NCBI GenBank assembly: GCA_964463485.1
Contig: CAYXDO010000010.1
Location: forward strand, 53,000-116,999
Direction: 5' to 3'
From: CAYXDO01 sp964463485
GTDB lineage: Bacteria; Myxococcota; Kuafuiibacteriia; Kuafuiibacteriales; Kuafuiibacteriaceae
Length of the DNA: 64,000 nucleotides
Shown: positions 1-7,918 of the stretch, piece after piece
Numbering within the stretch: position 1 is the stretch's first letter
Layout of the letters: every line of letters starts with the position of its first letter
Position numbers and translations under genes: made by a program
The notes under the pieces: generated by a model
Seen by the model: the letters and a program-made list of their open reading frames with translations, nothing else
What the model was told of the DNA's origin: nothing
The model's database searches: none

Positions 1-1544
1 CTCTTCATTCATCTACTCTGATCGGCGTTCGTGCGGATCCCATCGAAATCGAGGTGGAGTTCGCGCAAGGTCTACCGCTGTTCACCATCATCGGACTCGC
101 AGATACGGCGGTGCAGGAGGCGCGTTTTCGGATCCAGTGCGCGCTCAGAGCGACCGGAATCGAGATTCCGAGAAAACGAGTGACGCTGAATCTCGCGCCG
201 GCCTCGATCAGAAAAGACGGCGCCGCGCTGGATCTGCCGATGGCCCTCGGTCTGTTGGTCGCTGCGGAGCGACTCGCGCCAGAGTGTCTTACCGGAACCC
301 TCGTGCTCGGCGAGCTCGCGCTCTCCGGCGCCGTTCGTCCGGTCCGAGGGATCGTATCGGCGGCCGCGCTCGCTCGAAGGCTCGGCCTGAGTCGCATCAT
401 CGTGCCTCCTGAAAACGCGGCCGAAGCTCTCGCCGTCGGAGGGCTCGAAGTATTGGCGCCCAAGGATCTGGGCGCACTCATGGACCACCTCGAGGGTCGC
501 CAAGCGCTCGGTGCACCAACGATCACGACACCCCGACCCATGATCACGTCGTCGCTGGATCTCAGCGACATTCGAGGTCAGGCCGGAGCTCGAAGAGCGC
601 TGGAAATCGCCGCAGCCGGAGGTCACAACGTCTTGTTCGTGGGTCCACCCGGCAGCGGAAAGACGATGCTCGCGCGAAGGCTCCCCGGAATCCTTCCTCC
701 GATGACCCATGCCGAGCAGATCGAGGTGACCGAGGTCTGGTCAGCCGCGGGCCTCACCATGAATGGGCATGGTCTGGTCACCGAGCGTCCGTTTCGAGCG
801 CCTCATCCGAGTATCAGCGAGGCTGGTCTCGTCGGCGGCGGACCCACCGTTCGACCGGGCGAGATTTCGCTGTCGCATCGAGGCGTGCTGTTTCTAGACG
901 AGATGCCCGAGATCCCGAGGCGCGTGCTCGAAGCGTTGCGACAACCGCTCGAAGATCGAGAGGTCGTGATCTCGCGCGCGCGACAGTTCGTGAGGCTGCC
1001 GGCCGCGTTCCAACTCGTGGCGGCAGCCAACCCATGTCCTTGCGGATGGTTCGGTGACGCGCTTCGAAGCTGTCGCTGCTCGGCGATCGACGTACAGAAG
1101 TATGCGGGCCGCATCTCCGGGCCGCTCATCGATCGCATCGACCTGGTCGTTTCGGTGGAGACCTTGGCTCCCGCTGAGATCCTGACCGAGCGGGTTCGTT
1201 GGGACTCCGACGATTCCTCTCGAGTGCGGGCGCGCGTGACTCGCGCGCGTGAGCTCGCGTTCGCTCGCGGCGTGCGAGAGAACGCGTCACTCACGCGAGC
1301 TCGGCTGGAGTCGAGCGGAACGGTCACGAGCGGGGCGCGAGACACGCTCACGCGGGCCGCCGAGAAGCTGCGATTGTCCGCGCGAGTCATCGACAGAGTG
1401 CTGAAGATCGGCCGTACGATCGCGGATCTCTCTTCGGAGTCGGAGGTCCGGGAGTCGGCGATTCTAGAAGCGCTGACCTACCGCGCGCCGTCTTCGTGGG
1501 CGAGCGGGTCACGGACGACTTCGGACGTCGGGCTGAGTCGATGA
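1..1544 (+). CDS. yifB: YifB/ComM-family Mg-chelatase-like AAA+ ATPase (5' end outside window)
   Basis: This is the 3' part of a YifB/ComM protein. Translation is open from base 3 and reads ..LIGVRADPIEIEVEFAQGLP.., which matches the usual N-terminal region of the family, so the GTG at 54 is internal and the true start lies before base 1. The ATPase core has Walker A GPPGSGKT at bases about 636-659 and Walker B 'LFLDEMPEI' near 889-915. A Cys-rich NPCPCGWFGD...CRC segment follows, then 'GPLIDRIDL' and the C-terminal Mg-chelatase region ending at TGA 1542-1544. Family members such as ComM act as hexameric branch-migration helicases during natural transformation; that role here is inferred from family membership. 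It converges with the next gene, and recA lies 1.3 kb downstream. Confidence 0.95.
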   Translation, partial: LHSSTLIGVRADPIEIEVEFAQGLPLFTIIGLADTAVQEARFRIQCALRATGIEIPRKRVTLNLAPASIRKDGAALDLPMALGLLVAAERLAPECLTGTLVLGELALSGAVRPVRGIVSAAALARRLGLSRIIVPPENAAEALAVGGLEVLAPKDLGALMDHLEGRQALGAPTITTPRPMITSSLDLSDIRGQAGARRALEIAAAGGHNVLFVGPPGSGKTMLARRLPGILPPMTHAEQIEVTEVWSAAGLTMNGHGLVTERPFRAPHPSISEAGLVGGGPTVRPGEISLSHRGVLFLDEMPEIPRRVLEALRQPLEDREVVISRARQFVRLPAAFQLVAAANPCPCGWFGDALRSCRCSAIDVQKYAGRISGPLIDRIDLVVSVETLAPAEILTERVRWDSDDSSRVRARVTRARELAFARGVRENASLTRARLESSGTVTSGARDTLTRAAEKLRLSARVIDRVLKIGRTIADLSSESEVRESAILEALTYRAPSSWASGSRTTSDVGLSR

Positions 1545-1702
1545 GGATCTCCCGTCGACGGTCCTCGAGCGGGACTTCCTCGTTCACCTGATCGGATGTT
1601 GAGTATTGAGTATGAATCTGCGGGTGAATCCGTCCGTGTGGTGAATGATAGAGTGGTGCTTCGCCGTGAGCACGGAGGTGTTGTGCAAGTTGGAGAGATG
1701 GA

Positions 1703-1732
1703 CGTGCCGACACGGCTCGCGCCGTCGGCACG
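1703..1732. terminator. Strong hairpin between convergent genes, possible bidirectional terminator
   Basis: Bases 1703-1710 (cgtgccga) and 1725-1732 (tcggcacg) pair perfectly. Inside, cggc/gccg pair around a tcgc tetraloop, with a two-base bulge. The hairpin sits between yifB (+) and the convergent minus-strand AT-hook gene. There is no T-tract, so intrinsic termination is not certain; it may only stabilise 3' ends. Confidence 0.4.
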
Positions 1733-1823
1733 GGAGTGAGGACAAAGGGTGAGGCTCGACCTTGGAGGTCGACTCAGAAGTCTCGGGAAGGAAGTCAGTG
1801 GCCGGGAATGTCCCGACTACAAC

Positions 1824-2219
1824 TCAGCCCTGTTTCTTCTTGCGGCGCGCTTCCCACATCTTGCGGGCGCGCTCGGCGGCCTGGCGGCGGGACTCTTCGC
1901 TCCAATTCGGCTTCTTGCGGTCACCCTCGGACGCCGAGGCGACCTCCTGAGTCTTGGCGGGCTTCTCTTCGGCCTTGGAGCGCTTGCGCGGAGCCTTGGG
2001 GGGCACGGGCTTGGCCTCGACCGCGGCCTTCGGCGGACGTCCGGGCTTCTTTCCCGAACCCTTCGGCCGACCGGGGCCGCGCTTCACCGGCGCGTCACCC
2101 TTGAGAGCTCCGACGAGACTCTCGAGTGCCTTGATGTGACCATCGAGTTGCGTACGCTCGCTGCGGAACTTTTCGAGTACCGCCGCGAGGTCCTTGGTGG
2201 TTTGTGCGAGTGCGGACAT
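1824..2219 (-). CDS. Small basic AT-hook-like protein, recA-flanking paralogue 1
   Basis: 131 aa. Residues about 1-42 are predicted to form an amphipathic helix (LAAVLEKF...HIKALESLVG). A basic linker follows with two AT-hook-like cores (GPGRPKG, KPGRPPK) and Lys/Pro/Ala-rich sequence. The C-terminal basic helix carries WSEESRRQAAERARKMWEAR. Small proteins with this helix / AT-hook linker / SEEARRQ..RMWEARRK layout are probably DNA-binding or nucleoid-associated; binding to minor-groove AT tracts is inferred from the GRP cores. A close paralogue lies at 4116-4406, and recA sits between them. The start ATG at 2219 is followed upstream by palindromic AT-rich DNA. I know no assigned function. 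Confidence 0.85.
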   Translation of the reverse strand: MSALAQTTKDLAAVLEKFRSERTQLDGHIKALESLVGALKGDAPVKRGPGRPKGSGKKPGRPPKAAVEAKPVPPKAPRKRSKAEEKPAKTQEVASASEGDRKKPNWSEESRRQAAERARKMWEARRKKKQG

Positions 2220-2266
2220 GTTGTGGCGTTATCGCATGCTCAGATCGATCTCGCAATGACTCTCGA

Positions 2267-2295
2267 TCGATTAATCGAAAAAAAATTCTCGAGAA
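2267..2295. promoter_or_regulatory. AT-rich double palindrome upstream of AT-hook gene 1
   Basis: A perfect 12-bp palindrome TCGATTAATCGA (2267-2278) is joined by a run of eight A (2278-2285) to a perfect 10-bp palindrome TTCTCGAGAA (2286-2295). It begins about 50 nt upstream of the minus-strand start at 2219, where a promoter or autoregulatory site would lie. The AT content is exceptional for this window, and AT-hooks prefer such DNA. Confidence 0.4.
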
Positions 2296-2607
2296 CGGAT
2301 CGGTCGACGGATCGGAGGACCGACCCTCGGCGAATTTTCGAGCCTCTAGGGATCGTTTCTAGGGATTCTCGGACCGCCATGGCCCATTCCGGGTCGGCCG
2401 CCTCGAACTCGCAGATCGCTCCGTTCTCATCGTTTGAATCATTCTGTGCCCGAATTCGAGGGTAGATGACTGGGCCCTTGGGACCTTCTGGATCCGGCGT
2501 CGACGCCTGCGATCGATCTCAGGCGGCTCGCGACGCCTCCGAAAAGGGGAGGACGGGGAAATTTTCCGCGAGAACCACGACGCCACCCGAGGCGGAGTTG
2601 GCGATCT

Positions 2608-2640
2608 CATGACGCACTCCGCATGACGCACTCCGCATGA
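2608..2640. repeat. 14-bp tandem repeat in the recA upstream region
   Basis: catgacgcactccg occurs twice in tandem (2608-2621, 2622-2635), followed by a partial third copy (catga, 2636-2640). It lies about 190-220 bp upstream of recA. It could be a multi-site regulator target or replication slippage; no known motif is recognised. Confidence 0.6.
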
Positions 2641-2655
2641 ATTTCGTGAAAAGCG

Positions 2656-2684
2656 TTTTCGGATCATCGTCCGAAATTCGGACG
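2656..2684. promoter_or_regulatory. Candidate recA operator: three alternating TTCGGA half-sites
   Basis: The hexamer TTCGGA occurs at 2658-2663, inverted as TCCGAA at 2670-2675, and again at 2677-2682. The last two form a perfect 17-nt inverted repeat (2668-2684, 8-bp arms around one base). The site is 145 bp upstream of the recA ATG, in non-coding DNA. It does not match the LexA consensus sequences I know for Myxococcus (…GTTCAG) or Gram-positives (GAACN4GTTC). The remaining 2220-2828 region shows no gene I can support. Confidence 0.5.
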
Positions 2685-2828
2685 TCGGAGGGCCGGGCGC
2701 GCGCGCTTTCGACCTCGCTCGAGCGGCACGTGAGTTGCGAAGGGGCGAGGAGTTCGCGGCGGATCTCCGGGGTCGGCGCAATTCCGCGCCTTCGCTTTCG
2801 GGTCAGGGTCCGTCGCCTGGGAGTTCAT

Positions 2829-3965
2829 ATGTCGATGAAGGACAAGCTCAAGACGGTCGCGCAAGCCATGGGGGAGATCGAAAAGCAGTTCGGGCGAGGT
2901 GCGATCATGTGGCTCGGCGGGGAGAGCTCGACGGTGCAGGGTTCGGTTTCGGTGATCCCGAGTGGGTCGGTGGGAGTGGATCGCGCGCTCGGCGTCGGCG
3001 GCCTCCCGCGCGGGCGAATCGTAGAAGTCTTCGGTCCGGAGTCGTCCGGAAAGACCACCTTCGCGCTCCACGCGATCGCCGAGGTACAGAAATTGGGCGG
3101 AATCGCCGCCTTCATCGACGCGGAGCACGCGCTCGATCCGAGGTACGCCAGGTCGCTCGGGATCGACCTCGAGAGGTTGTTGGTATCTCAGCCGGACTCC
3201 GGTGAGCAGGCGCTCGAGATCTGCGAGAGCCTGGTGAGGAGCTCCGCGGTCGATCTCATCGTGGTGGACTCCGTCGCGGCCTTGGTGCCCAAGGCCGAGC
3301 TCGAGGGGAGCATGGGCGACGCGCACGTCGGGCTCCAGGCTAGGCTGATGTCGCAAGCCATGCGGAAGCTCACCGGTCAGATCTCGAAGACCGGCTCGTC
3401 GATCCTCTTCATCAATCAGACTCGGCAGAAAATCGGCGTGATGTTCGGCTCGCCGGAGACGACGACGGGAGGCACCGCGCTGAAATTCTACGCGTCGGTG
3501 AGGTTGGAAGTTCGGCGGATCGGCACGGTCAAAGACGGAGAGGTCGTGACTGGCAGTCGCGTTCGCGCGAAGGTGGTGAAGAACAAGTTGGCGCCGCCCT
3601 TTCGGGAGGCCGAGTTCGACATCATGTACGGCGGCGGGATCTCCACCGCGTGCGAGTTGTTGGACATGGGCGTCGAGCGTGGCCTCGTAGAGAAGTCAGG
3701 CGCGTGGTACTCCTTGCTCGACACGCGCATCGGCCAGGGTCGGGAGCGCTCCCGAGTCTGGCTCGAGCAGCGTCCCGTCCTCATGGAGAGACTGCGCACC
3801 GCGCTGTTGTCCGAAGACCTCGACCGCTCCGTGCTCGGGTCGCCGACCTCCTGGGAGCCCGAGGCCACCCCGGAAGGCGACTCAAGCGCTGCGAAGCCAG
3901 ATGCTCCCGTCGGTCGCAACGGAGTCTTCTCCGAAGTCTCCTCGATGACTGCGCAGGCTTCTTGA
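2829..3965 (+). CDS. recA: Recombinase RecA
   Basis: 378 aa. RecA forms ATP-dependent filaments on single-stranded DNA for homologous recombination and stimulates LexA-type self-cleavage. Walker A GPESSGKT is at residues 69-76 and Walker B IVVDS at 144-148. DNA-binding loop L1 is at about 157-166 (ELEGSMGDAH) and L2 at about 197-215 (NQTRQKIGVMFGSPETTTGG). The start is set at ATG 2829 (MSMKDKLKTV..) because the family begins at this point; the same frame is open for 64 codons further upstream but that stretch does not resemble RecA. The C-terminal tail of about 40 residues after the core is long and acidic/Ser-rich, somewhat longer than in E. coli. It is monocistronic and flanked by two paralogous AT-hook-like genes. 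Confidence 0.98.
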   Translation: MSMKDKLKTVAQAMGEIEKQFGRGAIMWLGGESSTVQGSVSVIPSGSVGVDRALGVGGLPRGRIVEVFGPESSGKTTFALHAIAEVQKLGGIAAFIDAEHALDPRYARSLGIDLERLLVSQPDSGEQALEICESLVRSSAVDLIVVDSVAALVPKAELEGSMGDAHVGLQARLMSQAMRKLTGQISKTGSSILFINQTRQKIGVMFGSPETTTGGTALKFYASVRLEVRRIGTVKDGEVVTGSRVRAKVVKNKLAPPFREAEFDIMYGGGISTACELLDMGVERGLVEKSGAWYSLLDTRIGQGRERSRVWLEQRPVLMERLRTALLSEDLDRSVLGSPTSWEPEATPEGDSSAAKPDAPVGRNGVFSEVSSMTAQAS

Positions 3966-4115
3966 AGCGCTCCTCGCTCGGCAAGTCGTGAGGAGGATTG
4001 GATTGCTTCGTTCGGACGAGAGGAGAAATTTCGCTGCGTCAGCGACCGGACCAACTCGCCCAGTCAAAGACCAAGCGAACTTTCCGACCGAGTCCGAGCG
4101 CAGCGACGAACCAAT

Positions 4116-4406
4116 TCACGCGTCCGCTTTGCGGCGCGCTTCCCACATTCGACGGGAACGCTCGGCAGCCTGACGGCGAGCCTCCTCGCTCCAGACCGGC
4201 CTCTTTCGCGACTTCGCCGGAGCCTCGGCCGGAGCCGCAACCGCTACGACCGCCTTCGGCTTGCGACCGCGCTTCTTCGGCGCGGCTTCCGCCGAGCTCG
4301 CTTTGGCGCCGGTGAACGCACCAATCTGTTGATCCATGGCCCGAGCCTCAGCTCGGAGTACTTCGAGTGCTCTCTCGAGCACGGGGACGACATCATCGAA
4401 CCGCAT
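4116..4406 (-). CDS. Small basic AT-hook-like protein, recA-flanking paralogue 2
   Basis: 96 aa. The layout matches the protein at 1824-2219: an N-terminal amphipathic helix (VPVLERALEVLRAEARAMDQQ), a basic linker with one AT-hook-like core (KKRGRKPK), and the shared C-terminal helix WSEEARRQAAERSRRMWEAR. The final approximately 24 residues of the two proteins are nearly identical while the linkers differ, which points to an old duplication with selection on the C-terminal motif. It converges with recA. Probable chromatin-type DNA binding is inferred only from the AT-hook core and charge. Confidence 0.85.
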   Translation of the reverse strand: MRFDDVVPVLERALEVLRAEARAMDQQIGAFTGAKASSAEAAPKKRGRKPKAVVAVAAPAEAPAKSRKRPVWSEEARRQAAERSRRMWEARRKADA

Positions 4407-4464
4407 GAAGACGCACTAACCTCATTTAGGGTCGAATCGCAATGGCTTCGTTTGGGTGAGATCA

Positions 4465-4473
4465 TTTTTTTTT
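4465..4473. promoter_or_regulatory. T9 tract upstream of AT-hook gene 2
   Basis: A run of nine T (plus strand) starts 59 nt upstream of the minus-strand ATG at 4406. The A8 run of paralogue 1 also begins 59 nt upstream of its ATG (2278 versus 2219), with opposite base polarity. This suggests a shared upstream element such as an autoregulatory AT-tract. The rest of 4407-4660 shows nothing else I can identify. Confidence 0.3.
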
Positions 4474-4660
4474 CATTTCCGGTGCGATCCACTCCAGGCC
4501 GGGAGTCATCGCCGGCCTCATCCGGGAGCCACCGGCATGGGTCGCGCGGAGTCAGCCGAGCTACGATCGCTCGAAAGAGGAGTTTCGAGTCATTTCCCGA
4601 ACGCTTTGGTTCGAATCAGACAAACCTTGCCTCCAGAGCCCAGTGAGTGACCGCCGGATC

Positions 4661-5827
4661 TCAGGTCAGGCCACCCGAAGGGTTCGCGCCGCCGAGGAGC
4701 TCGCGGGCCACCACCATGCGCTGGATTTGGGACGTACCTTCGTAGATTTGGATGAGCTTTGCGTCCCGCATCAGCTTCTCCACCGGGTACTCGCGGCTGT
4801 ACCCATAGCCGCCAAACACCTGGACCGCGTTCGTGGCGATTTCCATCCCAAAGTCCGCCGCGAGCGCCTTGGCGTACGAGCTAATCAAGGTGTTCCGCTC
4901 GCCTCGATCCAAGATCCACGCGGACTGAAAGACCAACAGACGAGCCGCTTGGAGCTTCATCGCCATTTCCGCGATCATGAACTGGATCGCTTGGAACTGA
5001 GCGATCGGTTGGCCAAACGCCTTCCTCTCCTGACTGTAGGCCGCCGCGTGCTCCATGGCCTTGCGCGCGATACCCACGGCGAACGCCGCCGTCAGCGGCC
5101 GCGAACAATCCAACGTCTTCATGGCGAGCTTGAAACCCTCGCCTTCCAAACCGATCCGATTCGATTTCGGAACTCGGACCTCATCGAAGGTCAGACCAAT
5201 CGTGTCCGACGCATTCTGACCCATTTTACGCTCGGGCTTCCCGCGAGAAATGCCCGCCGCGTCGCCTGGAACGACCACGCACGTGATTCCCTTGTGACCA
5301 GACGCGGGATCAGTCTTGCCGAACAGCGTGAACTGCTCGGCATACGACCCATTCGTGATCCACATCTTCGAACCCGAGATCACGTACTCGTCGCCGTCCG
5401 ATCGAATCGTGGTCTTCATGCCGGCGACATCCGAGCCGGCGTTGGGTTCGGTCAGCGCGAAGCTCGCAAACACCGGCTTCTCGGTGAAGGGTCGCACGAA
5501 TCGCTCCTTTTGCTCGGCTGTCGCTCCAAGCAGGATCGGAAGGAGCGCCAAGTCGTTGGCGATCATCGAAGTCGCCATTCCGACACATCCGGCGGCGAGC
5601 TCCTCGGCCACGACGACTTCGCTGACTACGTCGAGGCCGACTCCGCCGAGCTCCGCCGGAACGCCGAGGTTGAGGAGTCCGAGTCCGTGAGCCTGCTCGA
5701 ACACCTCCTTCGGGAATCGGTGGTTCTCGTCGCACTCGGCAGCGACCGGAGTCATGACTTCGTTCGCGAACTGTCGCGCGACGCGCTGAAGCTCCTTTTG
5801 TTCGGGGGTGAGGGAGAAGTCGATCAT
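4661..5827 (-). CDS. Acyl-CoA dehydrogenase
   Basis: 388 aa, full family length. FAD flavoenzyme that oxidises acyl-CoA to trans-2-enoyl-CoA and passes electrons to ETF. The N-terminal helical domain starts MIDFSLTPEQKELQ. The middle beta domain has FALTEPNAGSD (FAD/acyl-CoA contact) and 'SGSKMWITNG'. The C-terminal domain has the QVFGGYGYSREYPVEKLMRD signature and 'QIYEGTSQIQR' with the catalytic Glu at residue about 363, the position used by short/medium-chain (MCAD/SCAD-type) enzymes. Chain length or branched-chain specificity cannot be assigned from sequence alone. A TetR regulator lies 137 bp upstream in the same direction and is the likely regulator. Confidence 0.95.
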   Translation of the reverse strand: MIDFSLTPEQKELQRVARQFANEVMTPVAAECDENHRFPKEVFEQAHGLGLLNLGVPAELGGVGLDVVSEVVVAEELAAGCVGMATSMIANDLALLPILLGATAEQKERFVRPFTEKPVFASFALTEPNAGSDVAGMKTTIRSDGDEYVISGSKMWITNGSYAEQFTLFGKTDPASGHKGITCVVVPGDAAGISRGKPERKMGQNASDTIGLTFDEVRVPKSNRIGLEGEGFKLAMKTLDCSRPLTAAFAVGIARKAMEHAAAYSQERKAFGQPIAQFQAIQFMIAEMAMKLQAARLLVFQSAWILDRGERNTLISSYAKALAADFGMEIATNAVQVFGGYGYSREYPVEKLMRDAKLIQIYEGTSQIQRMVVARELLGGANPSGGLT

Positions 5828-5964
5828 GCCCCGTGTCTATTACAGGACTCGATCGGAATCGATCGGACGATCGAGTGTGCGACGATTGATCTCGCGAAGC
5901 CGAGTTCGATCTTGGTCGACGACACGCGAAAGGTCGGCGGATCGCCAGCCGCCGCTGCACTCCT

Positions 5965-6591
5965 TCAACTGGGTGGCACGTTCGGGTCGCGCCGGGTCAG
6001 GCCCGCGAGGATGAAGTCGGAGATCTCATCGGCGACTTCGAAGAGAGCCCGGCGGGGCCGTGACGCGTCGAGCACCCAGCTCAAAGAGATCTCGTCGATC
6101 GCTCCGAACAGAGCTCGCGCGATGACCGGAGGATGGAGTGACTTCCGAAAAACCCCGGCGGATTGACCTTCGTCGATGATGGACGAGAGGAGCGCGAGGT
6201 ATCGCGCGAAACCAAGCGCGGCTCCAGAGGCCCTCAAGAACCGCGCACTCTGCCGAATCTCCACGGTGAGAATTTGCATGAGCTTCGGCTGCTGCTCGAC
6301 CAGCGCGAGGTGCTCGGACACATATCGGCGGATCTTGGCTTCGGGGGACGCGGGCTCCGAGGCAATCGCAGAGAGGCGCGCAACGATTTCGCTCATCTTC
6401 TCTCGAAACAACGACAGCAGGAGATCGTCCTTGGACTTGAAATAGAGATAGATAGTACCGTCCGCGACTCCCGCGCGCTCCGCCACGTCACATACTCGGG
6501 CCCCAAAGAATCCTTGCTCCGCGAACACCTCGACCGCTGCTTCGATGATGCGCTGTCGGGTGTCTTCCTTCGAGGTACGTTTGATCGTCAC
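5965..6591 (-). CDS. TetR/AcrR-family transcriptional regulator
   Basis: 208 aa from GTG 6591. The N-terminal HTH is clear: TRQRIIEAAVEVFAEQGF, then 'VCDVAERAGVADGTIYLYFKSKDDLL', the classical TetR DNA-binding domain. The C-terminal ligand/dimer domain (about 65-208) is diverged. I chose GTG 6591 (VTIKRTSKEDTRQR..) because it places the HTH about 10 residues from the N-terminus; the frame stays open to 6768 but that extension is low-complexity and overlaps the upstream gene. The position immediately upstream of acyl-CoA dehydrogenase suggests control of fatty-acid oxidation, as for many TetR/FadR-type repressors; this is inference. Confidence 0.9.
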   Translation of the reverse strand: MTIKRTSKEDTRQRIIEAAVEVFAEQGFFGARVCDVAERAGVADGTIYLYFKSKDDLLLSLFREKMSEIVARLSAIASEPASPEAKIRRYVSEHLALVEQQPKLMQILTVEIRQSARFLRASGAALGFARYLALLSSIIDEGQSAGVFRKSLHPPVIARALFGAIDEISLSWVLDASRPRRALFEVADEISDFILAGLTRRDPNVPPS

Positions 6592-6658
6592 TTTGTGGCC
6601 CGGCTCTCTGTCGCTCCGTCCGAGCGCGGGAGTCAATCGCCTGTGCTTCTCTGCAGAC

Positions 6659-7225
6659 TCAACGGCCATACGAGAGGGAGACCTGAAAGCCCTCAAAGGT
6701 CTCTGCTCCGTGGCGAGTCGATGAAAATCCGATCCGGCCGAAGCCCGAAACCGTGGCCTCGAGCCCAACTCGGACGCTCACTGCGAAGTCCCGCGCATCA
6801 TCGGAGAGATACAGCAGAGGAGTCAGCAGGACGGCGAACAACGGTCGGACCGGCCAAAGAGGCCAAGTCAGCTCGGCCCCGAGCTCCACCGGCAAGATGA
6901 ACTGCGGATTCAGAGATGGGTCGACGATCGTCCGAACCACCTCGAGCCCAAACAGCACGAAGAGCGGCCCGAACGTATGAATGCGAACGTCGAAGCCCGC
7001 TCCGATTCCGAGCTCCTCGGATACGTCCGGCGAGCACACGTTCTGCCCGAGGCAGGCGCGGAGCGGCCGATCGAAGATCCCAGTCCAGACACTCAGCTTG
7101 GGCTCTGCAGCCACGGCCGGAGGGTACGGGGCGTCCGCGGGTCGAGCTTGCCAAGGTTCGGCGGCCGACGTTCGCGCACCCACCAGAGCGGTCAGCGCGA
7201 AGAAGATACATCCGCGGAGCGTCAC
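6659..7225 (-). CDS. Secreted envelope protein, possible outer-membrane protein
   Basis: 188 aa from GTG 7225. An N-terminal signal peptide is visible (LRGCIFFALTALVGARTSAAE, cleavage after ..SAA). The mature part has alternating hydrophobic strands (FGPLFVLFGLEVV, LFAVLLTPLLYL, FAVSVRVGLEATV) and ends in short aromatic strands with a terminal SLSYGR, compatible with a small beta-barrel or envelope protein. No family is recognised. The start overlaps nothing and lies 7 nt after the stop of the TetR gene at 7233-7841, so the two are probably co-transcribed. Confidence 0.75.
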   Translation of the reverse strand: MTLRGCIFFALTALVGARTSAAEPWQARPADAPYPPAVAAEPKLSVWTGIFDRPLRACLGQNVCSPDVSEELGIGAGFDVRIHTFGPLFVLFGLEVVRTIVDPSLNPQFILPVELGAELTWPLWPVRPLFAVLLTPLLYLSDDARDFAVSVRVGLEATVSGFGRIGFSSTRHGAETFEGFQVSLSYGR

Positions 7226-7232
7226 CAAGAGC

Positions 7233-7841
7233 TCACGCCGGAAGCGACAGCAGCACCCGAACCGACTTCGAGACGGAGTCGAACAACTCGCTCGAAACGG
7301 CCTTCCCATCCAGAAAGCCTTGAACGAAGAGTCCGTCGAAGAGCGCCAAGATCATCGCGGCGAGGTGCTCGGGAGGGATCTTTGGTTGGAAGTGCCCACT
7401 TTCGATTCCGGCCTGGACGACCATCCCGATCGACGATCGGTATCCAAGGTACATCTTCTGAAACCGCTGCTTCACCTTCTCGTTGGCGTCGGCCGTTTCG
7501 AGGAGCAGTCCCAGCAACAAGCGCAAGGTGTCCGGGCGTTCCACCGCCAATACTCGGTACTGCTCGAACAACTTCATGAGCTGAAGCACTGGGTCGGGTT
7601 GCGCGAGAATTTGAGCTCCGGCCTCGACTTCCCAGTCGCTCATCGCTCGGTCCACGACTGTGAAGAGCAGATCTTCCTTGTTCTCGAAATGCCAGAAGAT
7701 GGAGCTCTTGCTGGTCTCTGCCTCCTTGGCGATGAGGTCGAGTGATGTGCCCGCGTACCCCCGGGTCGCAAACAGGCGAGTCGTGACGTCGACGATCGCT
7801 TGGCGGGTCTGCTGACCCTGGTCCTTTTTTGGGCGTTGCAC
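7233..7841 (-). CDS. TetR/AcrR-family transcriptional regulator
   Basis: 202 aa from GTG 7841. The HTH reads TRQAIVDVTTRLFATRGYAGTSLDLIAK, then 'SKSSIFWHFENKEDLL', a standard TetR DNA-binding domain. The C-terminal half is helical with a TetR_C-type ligand pocket (LLLGLLLETADANEKVKQRF). It is transcribed divergently from argC and is followed at 7 nt by an envelope-protein gene, which it may control. An imperfect inverted repeat at 7850-7866 lies just before its start and could be its own operator. Confidence 0.93.
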   Translation of the reverse strand: MQRPKKDQGQQTRQAIVDVTTRLFATRGYAGTSLDLIAKEAETSKSSIFWHFENKEDLLFTVVDRAMSDWEVEAGAQILAQPDPVLQLMKLFEQYRVLAVERPDTLRLLLGLLLETADANEKVKQRFQKMYLGYRSSIGMVVQAGIESGHFQPKIPPEHLAAMILALFDGLFVQGFLDGKAVSSELFDSVSKSVRVLLSLPA

Positions 7842-7849
7842 TCTAGTTT

Positions 7850-7866
7850 CTGTACCAAGTGGTCAG
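7850..7866. promoter_or_regulatory. Candidate TetR operator in the tetR/argC divergent region
   Basis: CTG(T)ACCA-AG-TGGTCAG is an imperfect inverted repeat (7-bp arms, one extra T in the left arm) 9 nt upstream of the minus-strand TetR start and 53 nt before argC. TetR-family proteins commonly autoregulate from such sites. Confidence 0.4.
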
Positions 7867-7918
7867 TCGAGAGACAAGGAGGCTCGACTCGAGACCGCTT
7901 CCTCGGTAGTCGGTCTTC

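Noticed and set aside
2637..2828. 64-codon N-terminal extension of recA
   Set aside because: Not similar to RecA; ATG 2829 matches the family N-terminus and the extension overlaps the operator-like repeats.
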